IMG/VR virus record: IMGVR_UViG_3300028800_000033
Location: 1 to 40,475 of that record
DNA: 40,475 nt
DNA from: a virus
Direction: 5' to 3' (one strand)
Within the stretch, counting starts at the first letter, position 1. Each line of letters opens with the position of its first letter. The position numbers and the translations under genes were made by a program. Shown here piece after piece: positions 1 through 7,199 of this stretch. The notes beneath the pieces are model-generated. The model searched no databases. It was not told where the DNA came from and saw only the letters and a list, made by a program, of their open reading frames with translations.

Positions 1-127
1 GGAGTAAAAATGCGACCAATTGACGACAATCGCCCTGCTGAAGAATTGTTTAAAAGATGGGTTGATGAAAGAATAGATGATATGGGAAATCAATTAATTT
101 CTGATATCGACTTCGCCTTTTCCTCAA
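1..127. repeat. Terminal direct repeat, left copy (circular contig overlap)
   Basis: Bases 1-127 are identical to 40349-40475. A repeat of exactly 127 bp at the contig ends is the usual signature of a de Bruijn assembler closing a circle (a k-mer of 127). It points to a circular or circularly permuted genome of 40,348 bp rather than to a biological terminal repeat. Confidence 0.9.
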
Positions 128-195
128 ACCCAGAAGTGATCGCCATTTTTAGACGACTTGGGATATTTGTTTTTGATTGTAAGCAGGGGGATTGA
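1..195 (+). CDS. HAD-like phosphatase-family protein, C-terminal part (gene crosses the contig junction)
   Basis: This is the 3' part of a 176-aa gene that starts at 40013. Position 1 falls in frame at codon 113, and the shared 127 bp let the two halves be joined without ambiguity. The C-terminal stretch NPEVIAIFRRLG followed by IFVFDC matches the end of HAD-family phosphatases of the polynucleotide kinase 3'-phosphatase type, where one expects an acidic D-D-R/N-P pair before EVI. Here that position reads FSSNPEV, so a metal-binding acidic pair appears to be missing. The internal ATG at 10 is not the real start. See the entry at 40013 for the N-terminal half. Confidence 0.75.
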   Translation, partial: GVKMRPIDDNRPAEELFKRWVDERIDDMGNQLISDIDFAFSSNPEVIAIFRRLGIFVFDCKQGD

Positions 196-228
196 ATGGA
201 AAGATCAGAGAATCGTTAGGGGAAATAC

Positions 229-480
229 ATGGAAGACTTACAAGATAAAATGAGTAAAGCAATGACGGAAGCCTTAAAATCTTCAGAAAATAACTTTATT
301 GAATTTCTTAACTCAGAAGTTCACGATTGCCCAGAAAAAAAGGATGATCGGATTATTTTCTTTGTTAGTCCTGAAGGAAAACTGAAATATACATTGAATC
401 AAACGTCAGTATTAGGAGGATTCGGATATGGTAGTGAAGTCAAATGTTGTTTCTGGTGCGGATTTAAGGTTAAGGATTGA
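229..480 (+). CDS. Hypothetical protein, 83 aa
   Basis: Not recognised. The start follows a GGGGA Shine-Dalgarno-like stretch six bases upstream. The N-terminus is amphipathic and helical; the C-terminus ends with a Cys-rich segment (CCFWCG) that could hold a metal or a disulphide. It is in the rightward early operon after the HAD-like gene, and its stop is followed at once by the ATG of the next small ORF, so translation is probably coupled. Confidence 0.6.
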   Translation: MEDLQDKMSKAMTEALKSSENNFIEFLNSEVHDCPEKKDDRIIFFVSPEGKLKYTLNQTSVLGGFGYGSEVKCCFWCGFKVKD

Positions 481-588
481 ATGATAGCATTTCTTAAAAA
501 ACTTTTCTCAAGAAAAGACCATCCTATCTATAGGAATCAATCGAGTAAATTATATGATGAATACAAAATTAAGTCCTTAAACTTTTAA
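481..588 (+). CDS. Small basic protein, 35 aa
   Basis: A short ORF that starts immediately after the stop of the upstream gene (TGA then ATG). The product begins MIAFLKKLFSRKDHP, a short hydrophobic/basic amphipathic N-terminus, and has no recognisable domain. Co-translation with its neighbour is the main support. Confidence 0.4.
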   Translation: MIAFLKKLFSRKDHPIYRNQSSKLYDEYKIKSLNF

Positions 589-598
589 CAGGAGCGTT

Positions 599-859
599 AT
601 GAGAAAATATATCTATTTATATACGGTTATACTTGGAATCAGCTATAACTTTTTGTTGCCTGCGGTCAATGTTTGGCATGAAAAAGGTACATGCAAAATT
701 GATCACTATTTAGATGGTAAAACATGCAAAATCTACCATCAGCCACAAGATCCCTCTAAATGGGAAGGAAGGGGCAATAAAAAGCAGCAGATGCGCAATA
801 AGAACCATAAAGCCGATGCTGGACATCACAGATCTGGCTACGACAGGAGGAAGTGGTAA
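599..859 (+). CDS. Hypothetical protein with N-terminal signal or membrane segment, 86 aa
   Basis: An AGGAG site lies four bases before the ATG. Residues 2-22 form a hydrophobic stretch after MRKY (IYLYTVILG, then NFLLPA), consistent with a signal peptide or single membrane anchor. The rest is hydrophilic, rich in Lys, Arg, Gln and His, with two CKI repeats (GTCKIDH and KTCKIYH) about 15 residues apart. The stop codon overlaps the next start (TAATG). Function unknown. An envelope role in the early operon is only inference. Confidence 0.6.
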   Translation: MRKYIYLYTVILGISYNFLLPAVNVWHEKGTCKIDHYLDGKTCKIYHQPQDPSKWEGRGNKKQQMRNKNHKADAGHHRSGYDRRKW

Positions 860-1059
860 TGATGGAATTATCTAATACCCAAGACCTTGAAATGTATTTG
901 AATGCTGAGATTCACAGTAATTATGAAATCATGTATCATTTAAACCCTTGTAGTCTAAGTTACTATTATTATAAAGGTAAAATGGATTCACTATTGGAAG
1001 TAAAGTATATGATTTATTACAATGATGAGTGGGATGAGTGTTCAACTAGACTGGATTAA
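859..1059 (+). CDS. Hypothetical protein, 66 aa
   Basis: I place the start at the ATG at 859, which overlaps the previous stop as TAATG and follows a strong AGGAGG eight bases upstream. A GTG at 853 is possible but less well placed. The product is acidic and Tyr-rich (YYYYK), with no recognised domain. Its 3' end overlaps the start of the next gene. Confidence 0.55.
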   Translation: MMELSNTQDLEMYLNAEIHSNYEIMYHLNPCSLSYYYYKGKMDSLLEVKYMIYYNDEWDECSTRLD

Positions 1060-1261
1060 TAATTCCAGATGTGATGAAATTGAAACTAGGATCAATGATT
1101 TATGGAAGCGAGTCGAAAATATCCGCAGGGGTCTTTTCGCTCGCCATAATGAATTTGAGAAAAGATTAACTATCATAGAAGATAGACTAGAAAAGATTGA
1201 ACGAGATATGGCTATGATCCTTGAATTCGTTTCTTCTTTTCAAATGAAATGTACCGCCTAA
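1034..1261 (+). CDS. Small coiled-coil protein, 75 aa
   Basis: Nearly the whole product is a predicted helix with heptad spacing (RINDLWKRVENI, then FEKRLTIIEDRLEKIERDM), so it should form a coiled coil. I chose the ATG at 1034. The frame is open from an ATG at 1022, but that start has no Shine-Dalgarno. The gene overlaps the end of the upstream ORF in another frame. Function is unknown; a small oligomeric early phage protein fits. Confidence 0.55.
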   Translation: MSVQLDWINNSRCDEIETRINDLWKRVENIRRGLFARHNEFEKRLTIIEDRLEKIERDMAMILEFVSSFQMKCTA

Positions 1262-1273
1262 AAGGAGGAGATT

Positions 1274-1519
1274 ATGGAACTAGAAAGCTTGACGAATCAT
1301 AAAATTAAAATGAATGATAACTATCAACTTGTCAAACTGCTAGTCTATCTTCTGTTTCCTGCTGCTATTTTTTTTTGCCCTGATTGCGTTGCAAATCAAT
1401 TAATCAAGCCCGCTGATACTGGCTGGTTTGATAGACATGAGCAATGGGTATGCAAGAATTGCGGATATGCTAATAACCAGGGAATTAATTATTGCGGCGT
1501 ATGCGGAAAGCATAGATAA
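1274..1519 (+). CDS. Membrane-segment plus zinc-ribbon protein, 81 aa
   Basis: An AAAGGAGGAG site precedes the ATG. Residues 19-34 are hydrophobic (LVKLLVYLLFPAAIFF) and could be a transmembrane helix. The C-terminal third has the paired knuckles of a zinc ribbon, CKNCGYANN and YCGVCGKH, and a further CPDC follows the hydrophobic segment. This is the last gene of the rightward early operon. A hairpin terminator follows 11 bases after its stop and it converges on the leftward late genes. Function unknown. Confidence 0.6.
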   Translation: MELESLTNHKIKMNDNYQLVKLLVYLLFPAAIFFCPDCVANQLIKPADTGWFDRHEQWVCKNCGYANNQGINYCGVCGKHR

Positions 1520-1520
1520 T

Positions 1521-1721
1521 TTAAGTCGTACCCTTACAAGATTTGAATTCCTTAATTGCTAAGGAATGCACTTTCTCGTAAGGGTTTTCTTTTGGATATA
1601 GTTTTTCTATGGATTTCTTAGAATATTCGTAATCACCGAGTCTACTATCATCCCAGACAGCTACCTTATAGGTATCGCCATCTCCCTTTAAGACAATATT
1701 TACTCTAATAGATGATTCCAT
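1521..1721 (-). CDS. Hypothetical protein, 66 aa
   Basis: The last leftward ORF, converging on the early operon two bases from its stop. The sequence looks protein-like (VNIVLKGDGDTYKVAVWDD, then YSKKSIEKLYPKENP), with a likely beta-rich N-terminus. No convincing Shine-Dalgarno is visible, and its 3' third contains the terminator hairpin of the opposite operon, which lowers confidence. No family recognised. Confidence 0.45.
   Translation of the reverse strand: MESSIRVNIVLKGDGDTYKVAVWDDSRLGDYEYSKKSIEKLYPKENPYEKVHSLAIKEFKSCKGTT
1530..1593 (+). terminator. Bipartite intrinsic terminator of the rightward early operon
   Basis: Two nested perfect stems: outer ACCCTTAC (1530-1537) with GTAAGGGT (1578-1585), inner ATTCCTTA (1547-1554) with TAAGGAAT (1560-1567). 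A T-rich tract, TTTTCTTTT, follows. It sits just after the last rightward gene and inside the 3' end of the convergent leftward ORF at 1521-1721. Confidence 0.7.
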
Positions 1722-1736
1722 GTAAAACCGTTTTAC
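1722..1736. promoter_or_regulatory. Perfect 15-bp palindrome upstream of the 66-aa ORF
   Basis: GTAAAACCGTTTTAC is a perfect dyad centred at 1729. It lies between the beta-helix fibre gene and the terminal small leftward ORF. It could be an operator or a weak hairpin; nothing else in the sequence decides between these. Confidence 0.35.
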
Positions 1737-3443
1737 TTATGCCGGTAAAAGAACACCTTGAATGCTGGTGTAGTAAGGTGAAGCTGTTCCGATAATTCCC
1801 GTTGTTTTAGTTCCCCCGCCACTTTGAATAAATACGGCTAAAGTATCACCTTTTGCAGCATTAAATATAAAACTTCCATTATGTGAAACAGTAATTAAAA
1901 TATTTACTGCACTAGCTTGATCGCGCATAATAAAACCTTCAGAGGTTGCTTGTACAGTAGTCAAAAAAGCAAAACCTGCTGTAGCGTCGCTAATATAAAC
2001 GTTATTGACCTTAATTTCCCAACGTCCTGCAACTGGAAATGTATAGTGGGAAGAAGCTCCAACTGTAAAACCAGAAAAGTTATCGTAGACAACAGTATCG
2101 TAAGGGACTTGAAAATTTGTCCCATCCCCTGTGACATTTGCCGCATTTGCGCTTAAATAAGCAAAAAACTTAGGCTGTGCAGTATTAACAACAGGGCCTA
2201 ATGCAAAGCGTGTTTGTGTAGTTGTTGAAATAGTTGAAGAAGAGCCAGTAAATGCAAGATTTGCATAATTAATTGTACCGACTCCAGTAATAGCATTTGT
2301 GGCAGTCGATGATATTGTTAGGTTAGCAATATTAGCTACTGTAGATACACTGATAGCTGCATTATTGCCACATGAGATTTCTGAATTGAATATGTTATGA
2401 GCTGATCCACCTAAAGTAAATGGAACATTATCGGTAAAAATTCTGCAGTTATTTACCTCAAAAGTTGATGTTGCTGAAGTTGTCATCTCTCCATTTAAAG
2501 TAGATCCAAAAGCTGTAAATATCCCACCTGATATTGTCCATGGAGGGGTATTTTCATTTGCAATTCCATAGTCAGTGTTATTTATTGTAACCTGCCCACC
2601 TGATAGAAGGTTTGGTGAAGTAGATCCACCAGTATTGGCAAATGAAGAGTTGCTTACATAAACTGCACCATCAGAAAGATTGAACCATGCCCCATTAGCA
2701 TCAGTGTCAAAATAGCATTCGTAGAAACTGCACGAATTAGCGGCATTGCTGCTAGCAAATGAGTAATGAGTGCCAGCGCCTGAAAATTGATAGACTGTGC
2801 AGCTTTTTAGATAAAGCTGTGTGCCAGCGGCTCCGCTCATGATAATTCCGCCGGCTGTAGTTGCCACAAGCTTACATCCTGTAATGGAGGAAATACCCGC
2901 ATAGGTACATGTAATGGACCCAAATATTTGCACGTTATTATCTAAATTATCGCCGATCATGGCGACTAGCGTTATACCGGCTTTCATGGTTAGGTTTTCA
3001 TGATATGCGCCAGGTCTTATGTAAATGGTTTGTCCTGCTGAAGCGGCAGTTATTGCAGCCTGAACAGTGGTAAAAGTGCCCCTTAATCCAACTGTAGAAG
3101 ATGGATCGACGACTAGTGATGAAATCCAGGTTCGATCCTCGAATTTTATAGTGCTTCCAGATCCTATGGTATCCATCACAGCAACAGAGCCAGCTTGCTG
3201 ACCAAGTAGATTGAAGTTGTTAGAACCATCGGGATTGAGTTGACCGCCGCTATCACCAGTTAAATGCTGAACCGCAACACCTCCACCAGATAAAGAGATT
3301 GTGGTATTTCCACCTACTCCAGATGCATTTGATAAAGTAATTCCAGCCCCAGCTTGGAAAGTTCTTCCGTGAAAAACTGATGTTCCATCGAAGGTTACAT
3401 AACCTGGTTCGGAAATATTAAGGTCGTTGGCTGTTCCTGGCAT
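1737..3443 (-). CDS. Beta-helix tail spike/fibre protein with C1q-like C-terminus, 568 aa
   Basis: Probable receptor-binding or depolymerising appendage of the virion. Residues about 1-110 are a Gly/Ser-rich attachment region. From about residue 120 (FTTVQAAITAASAGQTIYIR, then GAYHEN) the sequence is typical of pectate-lyase-like right-handed beta-helices, with repeating Asn/Ser/Thr-rich turns up to about 410. The last 140 residues (YTFPVAGRWEI, then FNAAKGDTLAVFIQ and YYTSIQGVLL) resemble a C1q/TNF-like jelly-roll trimerisation head. No catalytic residues can be assigned. It is the last gene of a fibre cluster (6787 to 1737) and starts nine bases after the stop of the upstream appendage gene. 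Confidence 0.75.
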   Translation of the reverse strand: MPGTANDLNISEPGYVTFDGTSVFHGRTFQAGAGITLSNASGVGGNTTISLSGGGVAVQHLTGDSGGQLNPDGSNNFNLLGQQAGSVAVMDTIGSGSTIKFEDRTWISSLVVDPSSTVGLRGTFTTVQAAITAASAGQTIYIRPGAYHENLTMKAGITLVAMIGDNLDNNVQIFGSITCTYAGISSITGCKLVATTAGGIIMSGAAGTQLYLKSCTVYQFSGAGTHYSFASSNAANSCSFYECYFDTDANGAWFNLSDGAVYVSNSSFANTGGSTSPNLLSGGQVTINNTDYGIANENTPPWTISGGIFTAFGSTLNGEMTTSATSTFEVNNCRIFTDNVPFTLGGSAHNIFNSEISCGNNAAISVSTVANIANLTISSTATNAITGVGTINYANLAFTGSSSTISTTTQTRFALGPVVNTAQPKFFAYLSANAANVTGDGTNFQVPYDTVVYDNFSGFTVGASSHYTFPVAGRWEIKVNNVYISDATAGFAFLTTVQATSEGFIMRDQASAVNILITVSHNGSFIFNAAKGDTLAVFIQSGGGTKTTGIIGTASPYYTSIQGVLLPA

Positions 3444-3452
3444 AAAAATCCT

Positions 3453-3959
3453 TTAAGCTAATGTCCATGATCCTTGAGAAGAAATCGCGTGCCAGGTTGT
3501 ATCTGAAGTTCGATAAACCAATGTCACAATATTTCCTTGTGTATTGCTTGTTGCAGTTCCAGCAACTGAAGAACTAGTCTGGCTGATTTCTATCATTTGT
3601 CCTGCGGCAGCTTGAATAACTACAGCTCCTACAGTATCGGCATAAATAATTACAGTAGATCCTGTAACCAATCCTGTAGAAGGAAGAGTTACAGTAAGTG
3701 CATTAGTACAAAAGTATCCATTTTGCTTTTGGGCTGCAAAACTAACTGCTTGATCAGACCAAGGAAATCCATCATTTATGACATTGATAATCCAGCTACT
3801 GCTAGCATCTGGATTAGCTGTAACCTGAACCCCGCTTCCGCTATTTACATTAATATTATTAGCGGAAACAAAAGCATGGGTGCCGTCATCAAATGTAAAT
3901 TTAGTAAGTGAAGTGGGGGGAGATGGACCAGAAGAAGAACTTTTATAAATTTGACTCAT
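3453..3959 (-). CDS. Virion appendage/fibre-like protein, 168 aa
   Basis: A Ser/Thr/Val-rich beta-structured protein in the fibre cluster. An N-terminal linker (SSSSGPSPPTS) is followed by repeats of short strands (VSANNINVNSGSGVQVTANP, then ALTVTLPSTG and STVIIYADTVG) and a C-terminal W-H-A-I-S-S-Q-G-S-W motif. This architecture is common in small tail-fibre or head-fibre proteins. Its start is directly adjacent to the stop of the upstream 111-aa gene. Role in adsorption is inferred from composition and position. Confidence 0.55.
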   Translation of the reverse strand: MSQIYKSSSSGPSPPTSLTKFTFDDGTHAFVSANNINVNSGSGVQVTANPDASSSWIINVINDGFPWSDQAVSFAAQKQNGYFCTNALTVTLPSTGLVTGSTVIIYADTVGAVVIQAAAGQMIEISQTSSSVAGTATSNTQGNIVTLVYRTSDTTWHAISSQGSWTLA

Positions 3960-4295
3960 TTAAACCCTCGCATAAGTAATAGATATCCTAAAGCTTCCAG
4001 TGGTTCCAACTGTTGCAGTTGTATAGAATTGAGTGCCTAAATCCATGGTGTAATTAGAAGCGAAACCATGATTTGCCCTTAAATCTAATACAAATGCTGC
4101 ACCTGCTGAAAATGTCTTCCAAAGAACTAAGCCAGCATAAATGGGTACTTCAACATCTGTTTGATTATCGAAAACAATAACCACGGGGTTTTCTGTTAAC
4201 ACACCACCAATAGCTTTAGTTGTTCCATCAAAGCTTGTGGAGGCTAATGATCTTTCTGTATCAAAACCAACACGCTGGCTTAAGTTATTTGTCAT
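3960..4295 (-). CDS. Putative structural protein, 111 aa
   Basis: A beta-rich protein without charged clusters (NPVVIVFDNQTDVEVPIYAG, then LWKTFSAGAAFVLDLRANH), resembling small decoration or fibre-associated virion proteins. Its ATG overlaps the stop of the upstream 73-aa gene by four bases (ATGA), so the two are co-translated. No specific family recognised. Confidence 0.5.
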   Translation of the reverse strand: MTNNLSQRVGFDTERSLASTSFDGTTKAIGGVLTENPVVIVFDNQTDVEVPIYAGLVLWKTFSAGAAFVLDLRANHGFASNYTMDLGTQFYTTATVGTTGSFRISITYARV

Positions 4296-4513
4296 GCTGT
4301 TATTTCCTCATTTACTTCTGAATCTAAATTTTCTTCAGGTTCTTTAGATTGAGCTTCTTGTTGTTTTCTTAACGCATCTTCTATTTCCCCAACATGCTTA
4401 GAAAACTGAAATAGAGCTTCCTTAACATGAGGGAGAGGTGATTCGGTTTCACACATAAATTGATAAAGCTTGTTATCTATGATGCATTCTAATACTGATT
4501 TATTTTTAAGCAT
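4292..4513 (-). CDS. Hypothetical acidic helical protein, 73 aa
   Basis: The N-terminal half is mixed; the C-terminal half is a highly acidic, Glu/Gln-rich helix (EDALRKQQEAQSKEPEENLD). It lies between the 753-aa fibre and the 111-aa virion protein and overlaps the latter's start by ATGA. It could be a fibre assembly factor because small acidic helical proteins often follow fibre genes, but this is inference. Confidence 0.5.
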   Translation of the reverse strand: MLKNKSVLECIIDNKLYQFMCETESPLPHVKEALFQFSKHVGEIEDALRKQQEAQSKEPEENLDSEVNEEITA

Positions 4514-4525
4514 TCAATCCTCTTA

Positions 4526-6787
4526 TTAATTTGTTACCCAACCAATCACTGTTATATTTGCAGTTGTAGTAGTGGCTCCCACTCCATTTGTAAATGTCAA
4601 AGTAGAAGTTCCAGCACCATTTACAACGCTCTTTAAGCTTACAGCTGATCCTGTAGTTGCCCCAAACCATGTATACATGATCTGAGTATTAACCCCAGTA
4701 ATTGTTGAGTTATTCACTACAAGAGATTGATCAGCGTTAGCAGCAATTGATACACTACTGAATATTACTTGAAAATGCCTATTATTAGCTGTTTGAGGAC
4801 TTGCTCCAGCAGTAACAGCGGTGGGAGTAACTTTCAATCCGCCAACATTAGAGATTAAATCGGGTACAGTTACTGCACTTGATGTTATCGAAGCACCGGC
4901 ACCGCTTCCAGAAGCTGTATTAATAGTTAATCCCACGGCTGAGCCTGAAGCTAATGTATTTACTTGGGGCGCATTAACAACTAAAGAAGATGTCACTTGG
5001 CCAATCGTGATTACATGGGCGGCAATTCCTGTTCCTAAATTTATGGCACCCGCTCTAGTAGCCCCAGAGGCTAAAATATTTACTGTTTGTGTGCCGGCAG
5101 TCCCTGCGCCATTCATAATATTTAATGTATTATTAGCACCAGGTGTCGCTCCATTAAGAATATTTACTACGTTAGCAACCGTGTTTGAAGCCGCGTTATT
5201 AATAGCTACTGTCTGTCCAGCTGTTGATAATCCAATAGAGATTAATCCAGTTCCTAAGGCTGTGCCGATAGTATAAGTTGATGTCACAGCACCATTGACT
5301 AGGAAGTTTCCTGTTCCTACAGATAAGGTCATTCCAGTGGTTGAAGTGACATTACCAATTGCGATAGTGGTAGCCGCCAACCCTGTTGCTAGGGATAAAC
5401 TCTGTGTAGTTCCAGTTGAATTTCCTGTAAGAACGTTAACTGCATATGTCCCCGCTGTACCAACACCAGTCATAAGATTGAATGTCTGAGAAGCGCCAGG
5501 TGTTGCACCAGCCAACACATTAACTGTATTTGCGCCTGCAATTGTTGCTGCACTAGAAATATTAACGGTCTGACCAGCTGTTGAAGCACCCAATGTAATG
5601 GCCCCAGTCTGAGAAGCCGAACCAATAGCCATTGTTGCACCGGCAGTAGCCGTTGAAATAGTAAAGTTTCCACCTGATCCAACAACAATTCCTATAGCTC
5701 CAGCAGAAGTACCGCCAATAGTGGTAGTTCCTGCACCAGAGTTATTAATCAGTGTATTTCCTACAACTGTTAAGCCTGCAACTGTCAAAGTTCCGCTTGC
5801 AATAGTTGCCCCACCATTAAATGTAGCTAAACCAGTAAATGTTGAAGTAGATGTGACCGCAAGAGTTGATAAAGTCGTAAGACCGGTAACACCTAAAGTT
5901 AAGGTTATAGTCTGTGCTCCCGTTAGTGCTAGGGTTCCTGTAGCTGCAATATTTCCTGTGGCATTACCTATTAAAACGGCTCCTGTTCCACCTGTACCAA
6001 TAGTAGTTACACCGGCTCCTGAGGCGTTAATATTAGCAGTTCCAACTTGAGTCAATGCGGCTAATGTAGAGGTTCCAGTAATATTAATACCACCAGAAGA
6101 GACGGTCACATTTCCAGAAGTAGTTAATGTGCCTGTTAAGGCAGTATTTCCGGTTGCATTCCCTAGATTTAATGCTCCTGTTCCGCCGGTATTTATTGTT
6201 GTTACTCCGGCTCCAGATGCATTTATGCTTGCTGTTCCTACCTGAGTTACGGCTGCTAAAGTAGCCAAACCGGTAGCTGAAAGGGTTGTTGAAGCAACGG
6301 GTCTAGGAGTTGTACTACCAAAACCCCCAGCTGGAGGAGCTGCAAATACGGCAGCAATATTACTTACCTGTAAGGCTGTATTAGGATTTGGAGAAGTTCC
6401 AAGAACAGCATTTGCATCTGTTTCAAGATAAACATAACCTTGTTGCGCTGTAGTTGCTGGAACGCCTGATCCCGCTACTACGCCAGCAATAACTGTTGCT
6501 ACGTCATTGGATAGGGGTACATAAGCACCGGATGGGGCATTTCCATTCTGTAGTTCTGATAAGGTAGCAAGCCTAACCGTTCCTAGTGTAGTTGTAGTTG
6601 CTTCATTAGCTCCAGCTGTAGACCAAGAATAACCATTAAATACATATTCAACAGGAGATGTTGGGTTTGTAGTATCAAAATACTGCTGGCCAAGTTGACC
6701 TTTAAAAGAAGATGACGGAACTCCTTTCCCAGTTATTGGACTTGGAGCCACATTAACAAAGCCACCGATACCATATGCTAAACCCAT
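4526..6787 (-). CDS. Repetitive tail fibre protein, 753 aa
   Basis: A long Gly/Ala/Thr-rich fibre. An N-terminal domain (about residues 1-75: GQQYFDTTNPTSPVEYVFNG and YSWS) looks like a virion-attachment module. A segment LGTVRLATLSELQNGNAPSG is typical of phage fibre anchors. From about residue 170 it consists of imperfect repeats such as QVGTANINASGAGVTTIG followed by TGGTGAVLIGNATGN, roughly 66 residues (198 bp) apart near the N-terminal end. Further short AGQTVNI and NVLAGATPGA units follow. The last 90 residues are a different beta-rich domain. The opposite strand carries several long spurious ORFs because of the low stop-codon frequency of the repeats. Confidence 0.75.
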   Translation of the reverse strand: MGLAYGIGGFVNVAPSPITGKGVPSSSFKGQLGQQYFDTTNPTSPVEYVFNGYSWSTAGANEATTTTLGTVRLATLSELQNGNAPSGAYVPLSNDVATVIAGVVAGSGVPATTAQQGYVYLETDANAVLGTSPNPNTALQVSNIAAVFAAPPAGGFGSTTPRPVASTTLSATGLATLAAVTQVGTASINASGAGVTTINTGGTGALNLGNATGNTALTGTLTTSGNVTVSSGGINITGTSTLAALTQVGTANINASGAGVTTIGTGGTGAVLIGNATGNIAATGTLALTGAQTITLTLGVTGLTTLSTLAVTSTSTFTGLATFNGGATIASGTLTVAGLTVVGNTLINNSGAGTTTIGGTSAGAIGIVVGSGGNFTISTATAGATMAIGSASQTGAITLGASTAGQTVNISSAATIAGANTVNVLAGATPGASQTFNLMTGVGTAGTYAVNVLTGNSTGTTQSLSLATGLAATTIAIGNVTSTTGMTLSVGTGNFLVNGAVTSTYTIGTALGTGLISIGLSTAGQTVAINNAASNTVANVVNILNGATPGANNTLNIMNGAGTAGTQTVNILASGATRAGAINLGTGIAAHVITIGQVTSSLVVNAPQVNTLASGSAVGLTINTASGSGAGASITSSAVTVPDLISNVGGLKVTPTAVTAGASPQTANNRHFQVIFSSVSIAANADQSLVVNNSTITGVNTQIMYTWFGATTGSAVSLKSVVNGAGTSTLTFTNGVGATTTTANITVIGWVTN

Positions 6788-6913
6788 ATACCCTCACAAA
6801 ATTGATTGTTTCCAAATTCTGATTGTTGTAATTATGTGAGATAATGTAAAGTTAATTTTTCTATGTAACTTATTGTGAATTAATGTGTTCTGTAATAACT
6901 AATATGGTGAGAT

Positions 6914-7150
6914 GTGGTTACACCTGAAAATATGAATGGTTTTTATACCATCATAGAATTTGCTGTTTTATTAAAAGTTCATCCAAACACCATACGCAGG
7001 CAGATTAAAAATGGCCGTATAGAGGCTCTAAAGATATGTAATGGAAAGAAAATACTTTACAGGATACCCTACAGTGAAGTTAACAGGATTGCTTTATTTG
7101 ACTTAAAGGAGTATATTGAGAGGATAATAGAAGATAGGATGAAGGATTAA
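6914..7150 (+). CDS. Excisionase/MerR-type helix-turn-helix protein, 78 aa
   Basis: Residues about 8-50 (YTIIEFAVLLKVHPNTIRRQ, then NGRIEALKI) match the short winged-helix DNA-binding fold of excisionases and MerR-like HTH_17 proteins, with a basic N-G-R-I wing and a C-terminal helix. The frame opens at a GTG at 6914; the ATG at 6932 is an equally plausible start. It is a single rightward gene between the leftward fibre cluster and the ejection-protein genes. That placement suggests an independently expressed regulator rather than part of the late operon. No integrase is present for it to serve. Confidence 0.6.
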   Translation: MVTPENMNGFYTIIEFAVLLKVHPNTIRRQIKNGRIEALKICNGKKILYRIPYSEVNRIALFDLKEYIERIIEDRMKD

Positions 7151-7199
7151 AATGTTATATATAATTGGATTGCTAATTTTTAGAACTATTATTTTTGAT

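Noticed and set aside
4821-6050. Long plus-strand ORFs (151, 64 and 109 aa) opposite the repeat fibre
   Set aside because: They are shadows of the Gly/Ala/Thr-rich repeats, whose complement rarely makes stops; their Val/Pro/Ala-rich products track the repeat codons and have no ribosome sites.
1737-6787. Diversity-generating retroelement in the fibre region
   Set aside because: No reverse transcriptase ORF and no template/variable repeat pair with adenine-specific differences were seen; the repeats are ordinary fibre repeats.
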